The notes beneath the pieces were generated by a model that did no database searches, was not told where the DNA came from, and was given only the letters and a program-made list of their open reading frames with translations. From Alphaproteobacteria bacterium (GTDB lineage: Bacteria > Pseudomonadota > Gammaproteobacteria > JAGOUN01): a stretch of 23,912 nucleotides of DNA. How positions within the stretch are numbered: the stretch's first letter is position 1; each line of letters begins with the position of its first letter. The stretch covers positions 1 to 23,912 of the forward strand of contig JAGKWX010000025.1 in NCBI GenBank assembly GCA_021151585.1, written 5' to 3'. Of this stretch, positions 1-7,098 are shown one piece after another. The translations under genes were made by a program, and so were the position numbers.

Positions 1-135
1 AAAGGTTTTAAAACCTTTTACTCGGCAAAAGCAACACTAGCAGGTATTGAGTTGCATCACATGTTGAGAAAAGGACAGCATGTTAATGCAGCCAATCAAT
101 CTATTTTTAAACAGTTTTATGCGTTAGCGGGATAA
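1..135 (+). CDS. IS6-family transposase, C-terminal fragment (cut by window edge)
   Basis: Frame 1 is open from the first base to TAA at 133-135, giving 44 residues. They begin GFKTFYSAKATLAGIE and continue with an HHMLRKGQ-type segment. IS6-family DDE transposases carry a very similar C-terminal stretch (GFKSFxSAxxTIxGxExMHMxxKGQ) just after the catalytic Glu region. The catalytic DDE residues lie upstream, out of view. Only the tail is seen, so whether the transposase is intact is unknown. No other gene lies between its stop and the terminal repeat at 185-198, which is normal for this family. Confidence 0.65.
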   Translation, partial: KGFKTFYSAKATLAGIELHHMLRKGQHVNAANQSIFKQFYALAG

Positions 136-198
136 TTATATCTGGCAGAAATCTGCCTTATGAGTTCATTGGTTTTCAAAATTATTTGCGACAAAACC
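1..198 (+). mobile_element. 3' end of an IS6-family insertion sequence
   Basis: The window opens inside a transposase reading frame. Fifty bases after its stop codon is TTTGCGACAAAACC (185-198), which resembles the inverted terminal repeat of IS6-family elements (IS26-type right end TTTGCAACAGTGCC and relatives). The left end lies outside the window, so completeness and target-site duplication cannot be judged. The element would end at 198, about 150 bases upstream of the peptide transporter start. Family assignment rests on the protein tail plus this repeat. Confidence 0.6.
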
Positions 199-351
199 AA
201 AATTACAACAGAACAACATGCTTTTCATCCAGCGCTTTTTCCGCTACGATGGTTTATAGTATTATCATAGATTCCACCATTAGAATCATAGCGAACAAGC
301 TTAATGTGCTGAATCTAGGATTATAAAGCACCCATATCAGGAGTATAACAT

Positions 352-1788
352 ATGGCTTTTCCACAAGCACTAAAACAACCCAAACCTTTTTATTTGGTAT
401 TTTTTATAGAACTATGGGAGCGTTTCGGCTACTACGGCATGCAGGCGCTACTTGTGCTTTTTTGTGTCAAAGCCTTAGGCTTTTCTGATGAAGAATCAGA
501 TCATTTATTCGCAGCTTTCGCAGCACTGATTTATTTATTACCAAGTCTTGGTGGCTATATTGGCGATCGCGTTCTTGGTACAAAAAATACCATGATTTTT
601 GGCACACTAGTTTTAATCATCGGCTACACTTTGCTGGCTTTTGCCGGTAACGAACATATTTATTTACCTTTAGCCGTCATAGCGGTGGGCGTAGGTTTAT
701 TTAAAGCAAATCCAGCAAGCTTATTAGCAAAAATTTATGATGAAGATACGACTAAATTGGACGGTGGTTTTACCCTTTACTATATGGCGGTGAATATCGG
801 TTCTTTTATTTCCATGTCTGTTACGCCGATATTCGCTAGCCTATGGGGCTGGCACGTTGCCTTTGGCGTATGTGCCATCGGCATGTTTTTAGCATTAATA
901 ACTTATCTTATTTTACAGCATCTCGTCAGTGCATATGGCTCAAAACCTGACTTTGAAAAATTGCAATTCAACATGCTAGTACTAGTGATTGGCTTGACAG
1001 TAGCGCTTATTGCTATCAGCACTTGGTTGCTAGTGCATTATACTATCTCAAGCTGGTTGATTTTATTTGGCGGTCTAATCATTGTTTGCATTTTTCTTTC
1101 TGAGATTTTTAAAGCACCAAAAAATGAAAAACGTGCATTAATTTTGTGCTTAATCTTGATTTTACAAGCAATTATCTTTTTCGTTTTATATTTACAAATG
1201 CCGACATCATTAAATCTATTCGCCCTGCGTAACGTTGAACATCATTTATGGGGCATCCCTATCGAAGCCGCATCTTATCAAGTATTTAACCCTTTTTGGA
1301 TTATGTTACTCAGCCCTGTCTTAGCAGTAATTTATAATCAATTAGCCTACCACGGCCGTGATTTATCTATTCCAATGAAATTTGCTCTAGGTACATTTTT
1401 TACTGGCCTTGGCTTTATGGTACTCGTACTAGGAATTACTACCTGCGCTCATAATGGCATCATTTCTGGATGGTGGCTTGTTTTATTCTACTTCTTTATC
1501 GGCACAGGAGAATTATTAGTTAGCGCACTTGGTTTGGCGATGGTGTCCAGATTTGTACCACAGCGACTCATGGGATTTACTATGGGTGCTTGGTTTTTAT
1601 GCACATCGATAGCCGGGATTATCGCTGGTTATGTGGCGAGCCTTGCCGCTGTTCCGCAAAACATTATAGATCCTGAATTATCATTACCTATCTATAATGC
1701 TCTATTCATCAAAATAGGCATAGTAACTATAGGGGTAAGTATCTTAATGGCTATGTTTGTGCCAGCTTTAAAGCGTTTATCACGGTAA
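352..1788 (+). CDS. POT-family proton-dependent oligopeptide transporter
   Basis: This 478-residue protein is an inner-membrane symporter of the proton-dependent oligopeptide transporter family (PTR2/POT, relatives of DtpA/DtpD), expected to import di- and tripeptides. Residues 20-29 read ELWERFGYYG, the family's ExxERFxYYG proton-coupling motif on helix 1. A second signature around residues 140-155 (FTLYYMAVNIGS) matches the PTR2 family signature. Hydrophobic segments run along the whole length, as expected for 12-14 helices, and the length is typical. The ATG at 352 is preceded by AGGAG at 339-343, an 8-base spacing. Its 3' end converges on ppiB, with a shared hairpin at 1799-1827. Substrate range cannot be read from sequence; peptide uptake would suit an amino-acid-dependent intracellular lifestyle (inference). 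Confidence 0.92.
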   Translation: MAFPQALKQPKPFYLVFFIELWERFGYYGMQALLVLFCVKALGFSDEESDHLFAAFAALIYLLPSLGGYIGDRVLGTKNTMIFGTLVLIIGYTLLAFAGNEHIYLPLAVIAVGVGLFKANPASLLAKIYDEDTTKLDGGFTLYYMAVNIGSFISMSVTPIFASLWGWHVAFGVCAIGMFLALITYLILQHLVSAYGSKPDFEKLQFNMLVLVIGLTVALIAISTWLLVHYTISSWLILFGGLIIVCIFLSEIFKAPKNEKRALILCLILILQAIIFFVLYLQMPTSLNLFALRNVEHHLWGIPIEAASYQVFNPFWIMLLSPVLAVIYNQLAYHGRDLSIPMKFALGTFFTGLGFMVLVLGITTCAHNGIISGWWLVLFYFFIGTGELLVSALGLAMVSRFVPQRLMGFTMGAWFLCTSIAGIIAGYVASLAAVPQNIIDPELSLPIYNALFIKIGIVTIGVSILMAMFVPALKRLSR

Positions 1789-1798
1789 AAAATAATAA

Positions 1799-1827
1799 GA
1801 GCAGGCGCGCACTATTGACGCCTGCTC
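1799..1827. terminator. Bidirectional terminator between convergent genes
   Basis: A perfect 9-bp inverted repeat GAGCAGGCG (1799-1807) / CGCCTGCTC (1819-1827) with an 11-base loop lies between the ends of the peptide transporter (+) and ppiB (-). A-rich sequence precedes it and a short T/A-rich stretch follows. The GC-rich stem is conspicuous in AT-rich surroundings. Its position between two converging stop codons supports a shared terminator. The U-tract is weak on both strands. Confidence 0.7.
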
Positions 1828-1836
1828 CGAGTTAAT

Positions 1837-2334
1837 TTAGTCCAGAATCTCTACACGTTCAATTAATACATCATCAACCGGAACGTCTTGATGGCCTCGG
1901 CGGCTAGTTGTCTTCACTACCTTGATCTTATCAACAATATCCATGCCCTCAACCACTTCACCAAAAACACAATATCCCCAGCCTTGCATATCTTCCGCTT
2001 TAAAGTCTAAAAACGGATTATCAACAACATTAATAAAAAACTGCGATGTGGCTGAATGCGGATCAGATGTACGTGCCATAGCCAAAGTACCACGCTTATT
2101 TTGCTTTCCCTTATTAGCTTCATTTTTGATAGGTGCTTTACCAGAGCGTTTATCCTCCATGCCCGGCAACAAACCACCACCTTGAATCATGAAACCATTA
2201 ATAACGCGATGAAATAAGGTGCCATCATAAAAGCCTTCTTTTGCATAATCGATAAAGTTTTGCGCTGTTATTGGCGTATTTTCTGTATCAAGCGCCACTT
2301 TTATCGGCCCCATTGTTGTATGGATAATTAACAT
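1837..2334 (-). CDS. ppiB: Cytosolic peptidyl-prolyl cis-trans isomerase (cyclophilin B)
   Basis: A 165-residue cyclophilin without a signal peptide, so probably cytoplasmic like E. coli PpiB. It speeds cis/trans isomerisation of proline peptide bonds during folding. Visible hallmarks are FHRVINGFMIQGG (residues 41-53, with catalytic Arg43), MARTSDPHSATSQFFINV and GWGYCVFGEV, with Trp119 in the cyclosporin-binding position. The start at 2334 is chosen because AGGAGA lies five bases upstream and because the protein then aligns with E. coli PpiB from its first residues; an ATG seven codons earlier lacks this support. A paralogue with a signal peptide lies at 10310-10933, so the organism has a cytosolic/exported pair. 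It is transcribed away from the divergent gene at 2577. Confidence 0.95.
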   Translation of the reverse strand: MLIIHTTMGPIKVALDTENTPITAQNFIDYAKEGFYDGTLFHRVINGFMIQGGGLLPGMEDKRSGKAPIKNEANKGKQNKRGTLAMARTSDPHSATSQFFINVVDNPFLDFKAEDMQGWGYCVFGEVVEGMDIVDKIKVVKTTSRRGHQDVPVDDVLIERVEILD

Positions 2335-2576
2335 TAGTATCTCCTGTAAATTCAAGAGGCTATTATCTTAAATTTACCTCATAAATACTAGGCAAAATGC
2401 GTAAAATCGACGCACAGTAAATTTTACACTATACGAACAAGTATTTTTGCACAACAAGTTTTAACTGAAAAATCTGAAATAAGACCCTAGCTAAAGAAAA
2501 TACAGAAAGTAATTGCTTCGAATAGTTGAAACCTCAGCATCTTTTCAATAAGATAAAAAAAAACAAGGAAAATATC

Positions 2577-3356
2577 ATGATTAAAAAAATACTCTGTTTG
2601 TTTTTTTTGATCAACTTACTCAACATAAGTTATGCAAAGACATCTATAGATAACTGCCATCCATCTATTAGCCAAACTCAGGAAAACTATTTAGTCGGAT
2701 ATGGCAGTTTGATGAATGCAGAAAGCCGCTCGAAAACCAACCCAGATGTCGACGTGCTTATCCCCGTCAAAATCCAAGGCTTTATGCGTGACTGGAGCGC
2801 AATCACTCCTGGCTATAAAATAATATATCTTGGCGCCACACCTTGTAACTCTGTACAAAAACAATGTTTCCTCAATGGACTTGCTTATTTGGTTAAAAAT
2901 ATAGAAGAAAATGATGCAAGAGAAGCTGTCTATTGCCGAAAAGAAGTAAAATACGAACAACTTCAGCCGTATACAAAAGAATTCACCTTAAATCCAACAG
3001 CAAAATATTGGATTTATGTCACCAAAAAACAAGATATTTACCATCCGGATGAAAATCATCCACTGGTTCAGTCTTACGTTGATCTTTTTATCGGCGGCTG
3101 CATAGAACAGGCAGCAAAAATTGCCAATAAAAATGTAAATAATATGATATTTCCTAATGACTATGGTTTTGTTTTTGATTGTATTAAAGGAACCAAAGGT
3201 TGGACAACAAACTTCTGGGTCAATGATAGAGTCTATCCCGAAAGACCTTGGGCCGCTTCACCTTATGCATTAAAAATAGATAAAATATTAGACAAAAGCT
3301 ATCAAGATAAAATAATCACTGGAAAATATAATTATATGGATATTCCTTTGCAGTAA
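2577..3356 (+). CDS. Exported gamma-glutamylcyclotransferase-like protein
   Basis: A 259-residue protein. Residues 1-20 form a clear signal peptide: two lysines, a hydrophobic core, then SYA before the likely cleavage. The mature part begins with YLVGYGSLMN (residues 38-47), the substrate-loop motif of the gamma-glutamylcyclotransferase/AIG2-like fold. A later DAREAVYCR segment matches the D-RE-x-x-Y stretch that carries the catalytic glutamate in this fold. These enzymes cyclise gamma-glutamyl amines to 5-oxoproline and are normally cytosolic, so export is unusual. About 100 further residues follow the core, including RPWAASPYA. The ATG at 2577 is chosen because AAGGA lies 7-12 bases upstream and because it begins the signal peptide; an in-frame ATG at 2526 lacks both. 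Several cysteines could form disulfides. Substrate unknown; an effector-like role is speculation. Confidence 0.7.
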   Translation: MIKKILCLFFLINLLNISYAKTSIDNCHPSISQTQENYLVGYGSLMNAESRSKTNPDVDVLIPVKIQGFMRDWSAITPGYKIIYLGATPCNSVQKQCFLNGLAYLVKNIEENDAREAVYCRKEVKYEQLQPYTKEFTLNPTAKYWIYVTKKQDIYHPDENHPLVQSYVDLFIGGCIEQAAKIANKNVNNMIFPNDYGFVFDCIKGTKGWTTNFWVNDRVYPERPWAASPYALKIDKILDKSYQDKIITGKYNYMDIPLQ

Positions 3357-3380
3357 ACAAAGTTGTATTCCAATTTTGAT

Positions 3381-3450
3381 ATTCCGGCGAGCTGCCTCTC
3401 TATTTTAATTGACTCGCCAGGAATAAAGCAGGTCAATTAAAAACATGACC
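3381..3450. repeat. Overlapping, mutually exclusive inverted repeats (possible terminator)
   Basis: Three inverted repeats interleave between the cyclotransferase-like gene and mutM, which converge here. ATTCCGGCGAG (3381-3391) pairs with CTCGCCAGGAAT (3413-3424, one bulged base). TTAATTGAC (3405-3413) pairs perfectly with GTCAATTAA (3432-3440). GGTCA (3431-3435) pairs with TGACC (3446-3450). The first two stems share base 3413 and are interleaved, so they cannot both form fully in the same strand. Position suggests transcript ends; a strong U-tract is missing. Confidence 0.45.
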
Positions 3451-3489
3451 AATCACTCACCATGCAACATCCAGGAGAAGACGTTCAAC

Positions 3490-4317
3490 CTAGGCCGACG
3501 GTAATAACTGACAACGCGGGCAAAAAGTGGTGCTTCTATTTGCTAACCGGATTAATTGAATTTCAGAGTTACACACGACACACGGCAATCGCTGCCGGCC
3601 ATAAACTTGCAGTTGCTGTGAAAAATAACCAGGCTTTCCCTCACTATTTTTAAAATCTTTTAACGTAGTTCCGCCACGCAGTATTGCTTGCTTCAATACT
3701 TGTTTAATAGCATTAGCTAAAGCATAACATTGCTCTAATGTTAATGATTTAGCAATCTGCATCGGATGAATGCGAGACAGAAACAAAGCTTCTGCCGCGT
3801 AAATATTACCAACACCAACTATAATATTGGCATTCATAATAAATAACTTAATAGCACTTTGGCTTTTCCTTGTGCGCTCAAACAACCATTGACCAGTAAA
3901 TAGTTCATCTAAAGGCTCAATACCTAGATGCTTTAGTAAAAAATGCTCTTGTAGATTATCTTCAGTCCATAATATAGCGCCAAAGCGTCTAGGATCAGTA
4001 TAGCGAAGTATGTAATTTTCAGCAAAAGTTATGTCGACATGATCATGCCTATTAGGCGGTTGTGACTCTGTTAAAATACATACTCTCCCAGACATCCCCA
4101 GATGAATAATTAGTGTTCCATGATCAAAATGTAATAACAAATATTTTCCACGCCGAGAAAATAAATTCAGCGTTTGTGCTGTTAAAGATGTTATTAAAGT
4201 CAATGGAATTGGCCAACGCAATTGTGGACAACGTATATCAACTGCTTGCACAGTCTTGCCAGCCAAATATCGCTTTAATCCTCGCAAAGTGGTTTCTACT
4301 TCTGGTAATTCAGGCAT
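3490..4317 (-). CDS. mutM: Formamidopyrimidine-DNA glycosylase (8-oxoguanine repair)
   Basis: A 275-residue Fpg/MutM, the bifunctional glycosylase/AP lyase that removes 8-oxoguanine and formamidopyrimidines. It starts PELPEVETTLRG after the initiator methionine. Pro2 is the catalytic nucleophile and Glu3 is also essential, which fixes the start at 4317 over an in-frame ATG six codons upstream. Lys58 in the SRRGKYL segment, the helix-two-turn-helix region and NIYAAEALF match the family. The C-terminal zinc finger is intact, with Cys246, Cys249, Cys266 and Cys269. Length is normal. With tag and ogt at 5749-6898 it forms a loose base-damage repair neighbourhood, now separated by the ankyrin gene. 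Confidence 0.96.
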   Translation of the reverse strand: MPELPEVETTLRGLKRYLAGKTVQAVDIRCPQLRWPIPLTLITSLTAQTLNLFSRRGKYLLLHFDHGTLIIHLGMSGRVCILTESQPPNRHDHVDITFAENYILRYTDPRRFGAILWTEDNLQEHFLLKHLGIEPLDELFTGQWLFERTRKSQSAIKLFIMNANIIVGVGNIYAAEALFLSRIHPMQIAKSLTLEQCYALANAIKQVLKQAILRGGTTLKDFKNSEGKPGYFSQQLQVYGRQRLPCVVCNSEIQLIRLANRSTTFCPRCQLLPSA

Positions 4318-4619
4318 ATGCCAGGACCCCATCAATTCTATATATCATCGTATTTTAACATAGTATTTGCGTTAAAGTTCTATGTTCTTATCTATTCAAC
4401 CATGCAAACATAGGTCAAATTTTCCATCCTTGAACGAAAAGGCATGCCGAGTTTTCAACCCAGATTATACAATGAGAATGATGGAGAACGGGTTGACTGT
4501 ATTGAATTAATGTTACTTCCAATATTCGGCCGATATTATGGACAATAGTAGATATTTACTCGTTTATAAGCTATAAATTTACGCATGTATAATATATAAA
4601 AATAGTAGCGAACTATAGC
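4318..4619. other. 302-base gap between mutM and the ankyrin gene
   Basis: This gap separates two divergent genes and should hold both promoters. A TATAAT hexamer at 4588-4593 could be a -10 for the ankyrin gene, but the -35 region is poor. TTCAACCC and GGGTTGAC near 4455-4496 form a weak inverted repeat. A 34-codon open frame (4444-4548) sits inside and is listed separately. Confidence 0.4.
4444..4548 (+). pseudogene. Possible small ORF or gene remnant, 34 codons
   Basis: ATG at 4444 opens a 34-codon frame ending TAG at 4546-4548. The frame is already open for about ten codons upstream. The peptide begins MPSFQPRLYNENDGERVDC and ends LPIFGRYYGQ. It reads like ordinary protein rather than low-complexity noise, but there is no proper ribosome-binding site (AAAGG lies only one base before ATG) and I recognise no family. 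It may be the remains of a decayed gene beside the ankyrin gene, a genuine small protein, or chance. Confidence 0.2.
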
Positions 4620-5513
4620 ATGCTTACTTTTATGACTGAAGACAACTTGAAAGCAGAACTTCAAAGATCCCCATCTAGCCTGTTTAGTCGAAAATTTGAA
4701 AATGACGATACTATTTTGCACTTTTTGGCCACACTAGGAACAACACGCGGCTCAACCAGTATAGCCCGAATACTTGAGTTATTATTGCCGCGAGCAACTC
4801 TTGACGATTTTCAACAAAAAAATGCTTATGGCGATACGCCATTACATCGCGTTATTTCTCTTGGTAATAATAGAGTAACTAGAGAGTATCTTATCCCTGC
4901 ATTCATCCAACGAGCAATAGAGTTAAATTATGATTTTTCATTGCAAAATAATTTGGGTCTCACTGTAATTCATTTGGCCGCCATAAATGATCACCCAGAA
5001 ATACTCAGTTTTTTATTACAGTATCCTCAACTTATTTCTATAATTGACATGTCAACAGCATCAGGAAGTAGTGCTCTTTTTTATGCTATTAATCATGAGA
5101 AGTTTACACAAATCAACATACTTCTTGATGCTGGCGCCCATCCTTTACTTCCTAGGGACAGACCAGAAAAGCAGCCTCTCAATTATCTAAACAAAGAAAT
5201 TCATGAATGCAAAAAATTAATACAGGATGAGCAGCGGGGCAGCGATCCCAGCACCCTTGCTTATTTAAAAGAAAAACTTGCAAAATATGAGAACTGCCAT
5301 GTGCTTATGCGGCATGGACTCATTCTAAAAATGCCAAACAATCATAACGTTATGCATTCCCCGTGGCCCGCTATGTTTTTTAATCAAATAAAACAGGCTG
5401 TCGAAAATAATAAAAAACCTAGCGATTTTCTTGTCAAAAACACGACACAACAAGATCATGGATCGAATCCTGAGCCAGAAGAAATCGAGCAAAATAACTG
5501 CAGGGTAAACTAA
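4620..5513 (+). CDS. Ankyrin-repeat protein, candidate secreted effector
   Basis: A 297-residue soluble protein with no signal peptide or membrane segment. About three ankyrin-type repeats are visible, beginning near NAYGDTPLHRVISLG, NNLGLTVIHLAAINDHPEI and SGSSALFYAINHEKF, the last followed by ILLDAGAHPLL. Each has the G-x-TPLH-type turn and paired helices. After residue ~185 a charged, helical segment (many Lys/Glu, probably coiled coil) replaces the repeats, and the tail is acidic (PEPEEIEQ). Ankyrin proteins bind other proteins. In Legionella and Coxiella many are Dot/Icm type IV effectors, often with a glutamate-rich C-terminal signal; the acidic tail is compatible but not proof. The start is uncertain: neither the ATG at 4620 nor the one at 4632 has a Shine-Dalgarno sequence. 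It interrupts a run of DNA-repair genes and is flanked by possible gene debris, suggesting a variable locus. Confidence 0.75.
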   Translation: MLTFMTEDNLKAELQRSPSSLFSRKFENDDTILHFLATLGTTRGSTSIARILELLLPRATLDDFQQKNAYGDTPLHRVISLGNNRVTREYLIPAFIQRAIELNYDFSLQNNLGLTVIHLAAINDHPEILSFLLQYPQLISIIDMSTASGSSALFYAINHEKFTQINILLDAGAHPLLPRDRPEKQPLNYLNKEIHECKKLIQDEQRGSDPSTLAYLKEKLAKYENCHVLMRHGLILKMPNNHNVMHSPWPAMFFNQIKQAVENNKKPSDFLVKNTTQQDHGSNPEPEEIEQNNCRVN

Positions 5514-5517
5514 ATAA

Positions 5518-5676
5518 TTCACTCTAATAAAAAACAAAGGATACAGTCTATCATTAAAATCTGGCACAATAAGCGCTGCGCGTTGTGCAATAGTTGGTCT
5601 TTTTTGCGGTCATGGCGAGCATATAGAAGCCCATGAGCTCCAGCAACAGCTTGCAACTCAAATATTAAAGGCTTAA
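5518..5676 (+). pseudogene. Possible coding remnant after the ankyrin gene, no start codon
   Basis: Within the 235-base gap between the ankyrin gene and tag, one frame stays open for 52 codons, from just after TAA at 5515-5517 to TAA at 5674-5676. It has no ATG. The second half translates to residues such as ARCAIVGLFCGHGEHIEA, a plausible protein sequence. It is in a different frame from the ankyrin gene, which stops at 5513, so a simple readthrough does not join them. Decayed gene or chance; I recognise no family. Confidence 0.2.
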
Positions 5677-5748
5677 AAAAATTAAAATAATCTAAATTTT
5701 CCGTGACAAGCTATTTATATTTCTCTCATCTTGCTCGCATGAACATCT

Positions 5749-6321
5749 TTAACCCCATTGTTCAGATTTATTAAAATGACAATGTATATCATGCTGGCTA
5801 AGCATCCCTGTCGCTTGCATAAAAGCGTAACATATAGTGGCTCCAACAAAGGTAAATCCAAGTTTTTTTAAAGCTTTCGACATAGCTATAGATTTCTCTA
5901 GTGCAATCGCCTGTAATTCTTTATTCTCTGTTATGAACATAGGCCTGTTTTCAACAAAGGACCACAAGAAATCTGAAAAACTCTTGCTAGTTTTTTTAAA
6001 ATTTAGATAGGCGTAGGCATTTTTAACAATGCCATTTAATTTTAAACGATGACGAATTAAACCTGGATCTTGCATGAATTTCTCAATATCGCTATCTTTA
6101 ATTGAAATTATTTTTTTTGCATTGAAATTAAAAAAACACGTATGATAATGATCCCTTTTCTTGAGCACTGTTATCCAACTTAGCCCTGCCTGTTGACCTT
6201 CTAAATTCAGCATGGCAAAAAGCTTTTGATCATCATACACTGGAACCCCCCATTCTGTGTCATGATACGTAATATAAAGCGGATCTTCTGTCACCCAATG
6301 ACAACGTTGTCTATGTTGCAT
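5749..6321 (-). CDS. tag: DNA-3-methyladenine glycosylase I
   Basis: Tag excises 3-methyladenine from alkylated DNA and starts base-excision repair. The sequence has the N-terminal Cys-x-Trp-Val (CHWV) with DPLYITYHDTEWGVP, then LEGQQAGLSWITVLKKR, the helix-hairpin-helix region near RHRLKLNGIVKNA, and GFTFVGATICYAFMQA, all closely matching E. coli Tag. Zinc-ligand Cys and His residues near both ends appear kept (CHWV... and the HDIHCHF tail). The start at 6321 gives GAG seven bases upstream; an in-frame ATG at 6333 is the alternative. Either start overlaps the end of ogt (stop 6311-6313), so the two are almost certainly one operon with ogt first. Confidence 0.94.
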   Translation of the reverse strand: MQHRQRCHWVTEDPLYITYHDTEWGVPVYDDQKLFAMLNLEGQQAGLSWITVLKKRDHYHTCFFNFNAKKIISIKDSDIEKFMQDPGLIRHRLKLNGIVKNAYAYLNFKKTSKSFSDFLWSFVENRPMFITENKELQAIALEKSIAMSKALKKLGFTFVGATICYAFMQATGMLSQHDIHCHFNKSEQWG

Positions 6322-6898
6322 ATTTTTTCTCATGCTCTAATAACCATTGTTTTTTTAGAATACCACCGCCATAACCACCCAACTCACCACAACTACGAAT
6401 AATACGATGACATGGTACAATGATAGCCAGCTGGTTCATGCCGTTAGCATTTGCAACAGCACGATATGCCGTGGGTTTATTGATAATCTTTGCTTGCTCA
6501 GCATAACTTTTTGTTTGACCATATGGAATATTACACAAAGCTCTCCAAACACAGATCTGAAAATCACTACCGCGCAAAATAAAAGGGGTTTCAAATACGC
6601 GTAATTTCCCCGAAAAATAAAGTGCTAATTCATCTTCTATTGATACTATCGGCGCCGTTTTTCCTGGGATCATTGCTGCAGATAAACATGCACGTAAACG
6701 TGAAATTCCCTGCTCTAACCCACGCCGTTCAACAAACTCTAATAAGTGTAAATTTTTTTCGTCCGCGATAGCCAACATAGGACCCGCTATTGTAGCTAGC
6801 CATGAGAATTTTAATACCCTCTCTGGCGATATTTTACTATCGTCATTTTTTTCAAGTAAATATTGATAATATTCTTGCTGATGTCTGAACGCTAACAT
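6311..6898 (-). CDS. ogt: Methylated-DNA--protein-cysteine methyltransferase
   Basis: A 195-residue suicide enzyme that moves the alkyl group from O6-alkylguanine to its own cysteine. The active site VPCHRIIRSCG carries Cys163, followed by GGYGGGILKKQWLLEHE at the C-terminus, and RAVANANGMN forms the helix-turn-helix arginine/asparagine hinge region. The N-terminal ~90 residues are the usual variable domain. AGAGAAG lies just upstream of the ATG at 6898. It overlaps tag, so one transcript would repair two kinds of alkylation lesion. The N-terminal half resembles the linker found before the Ada methyltransferase domain, so a decayed Ada-type origin is possible. No adaptive-response AraC domain is present. 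Confidence 0.93.
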   Translation of the reverse strand: MLAFRHQQEYYQYLLEKNDDSKISPERVLKFSWLATIAGPMLAIADEKNLHLLEFVERRGLEQGISRLRACLSAAMIPGKTAPIVSIEDELALYFSGKLRVFETPFILRGSDFQICVWRALCNIPYGQTKSYAEQAKIINKPTAYRAVANANGMNQLAIIVPCHRIIRSCGELGGYGGGILKKQWLLEHEKKYAT

Positions 6899-7098
6899 AA
6901 CTTCTCTTATATCATGCTTTTGATTTATTATACTAAATAATAAACTAGGGCGGCATCATCCGGATATTAAACGGGACATTGTCACTAAAATTTTATGGTA
7001 CCATAAAACTTCCATCCTACAAGAGGCCGTTAAAAAAAGATGTTTCTGTACAATATACGCGCTATAATGCTCATTTCCTAAAAAACCAAGGTAAACAA

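Noticed and set aside
1922..2185. 87-codon plus-strand frame opposite ppiB
   Set aside because: It is the antisense shadow of a strongly conserved cyclophilin and encodes no recognisable protein. The same applies to antisense frames over uup, parA and the UmuD-like gene.
3462..3653. 63-codon plus-strand frame over the end of mutM
   Set aside because: It overlaps the mutM zinc-finger coding region on the opposite strand and has no family resemblance.
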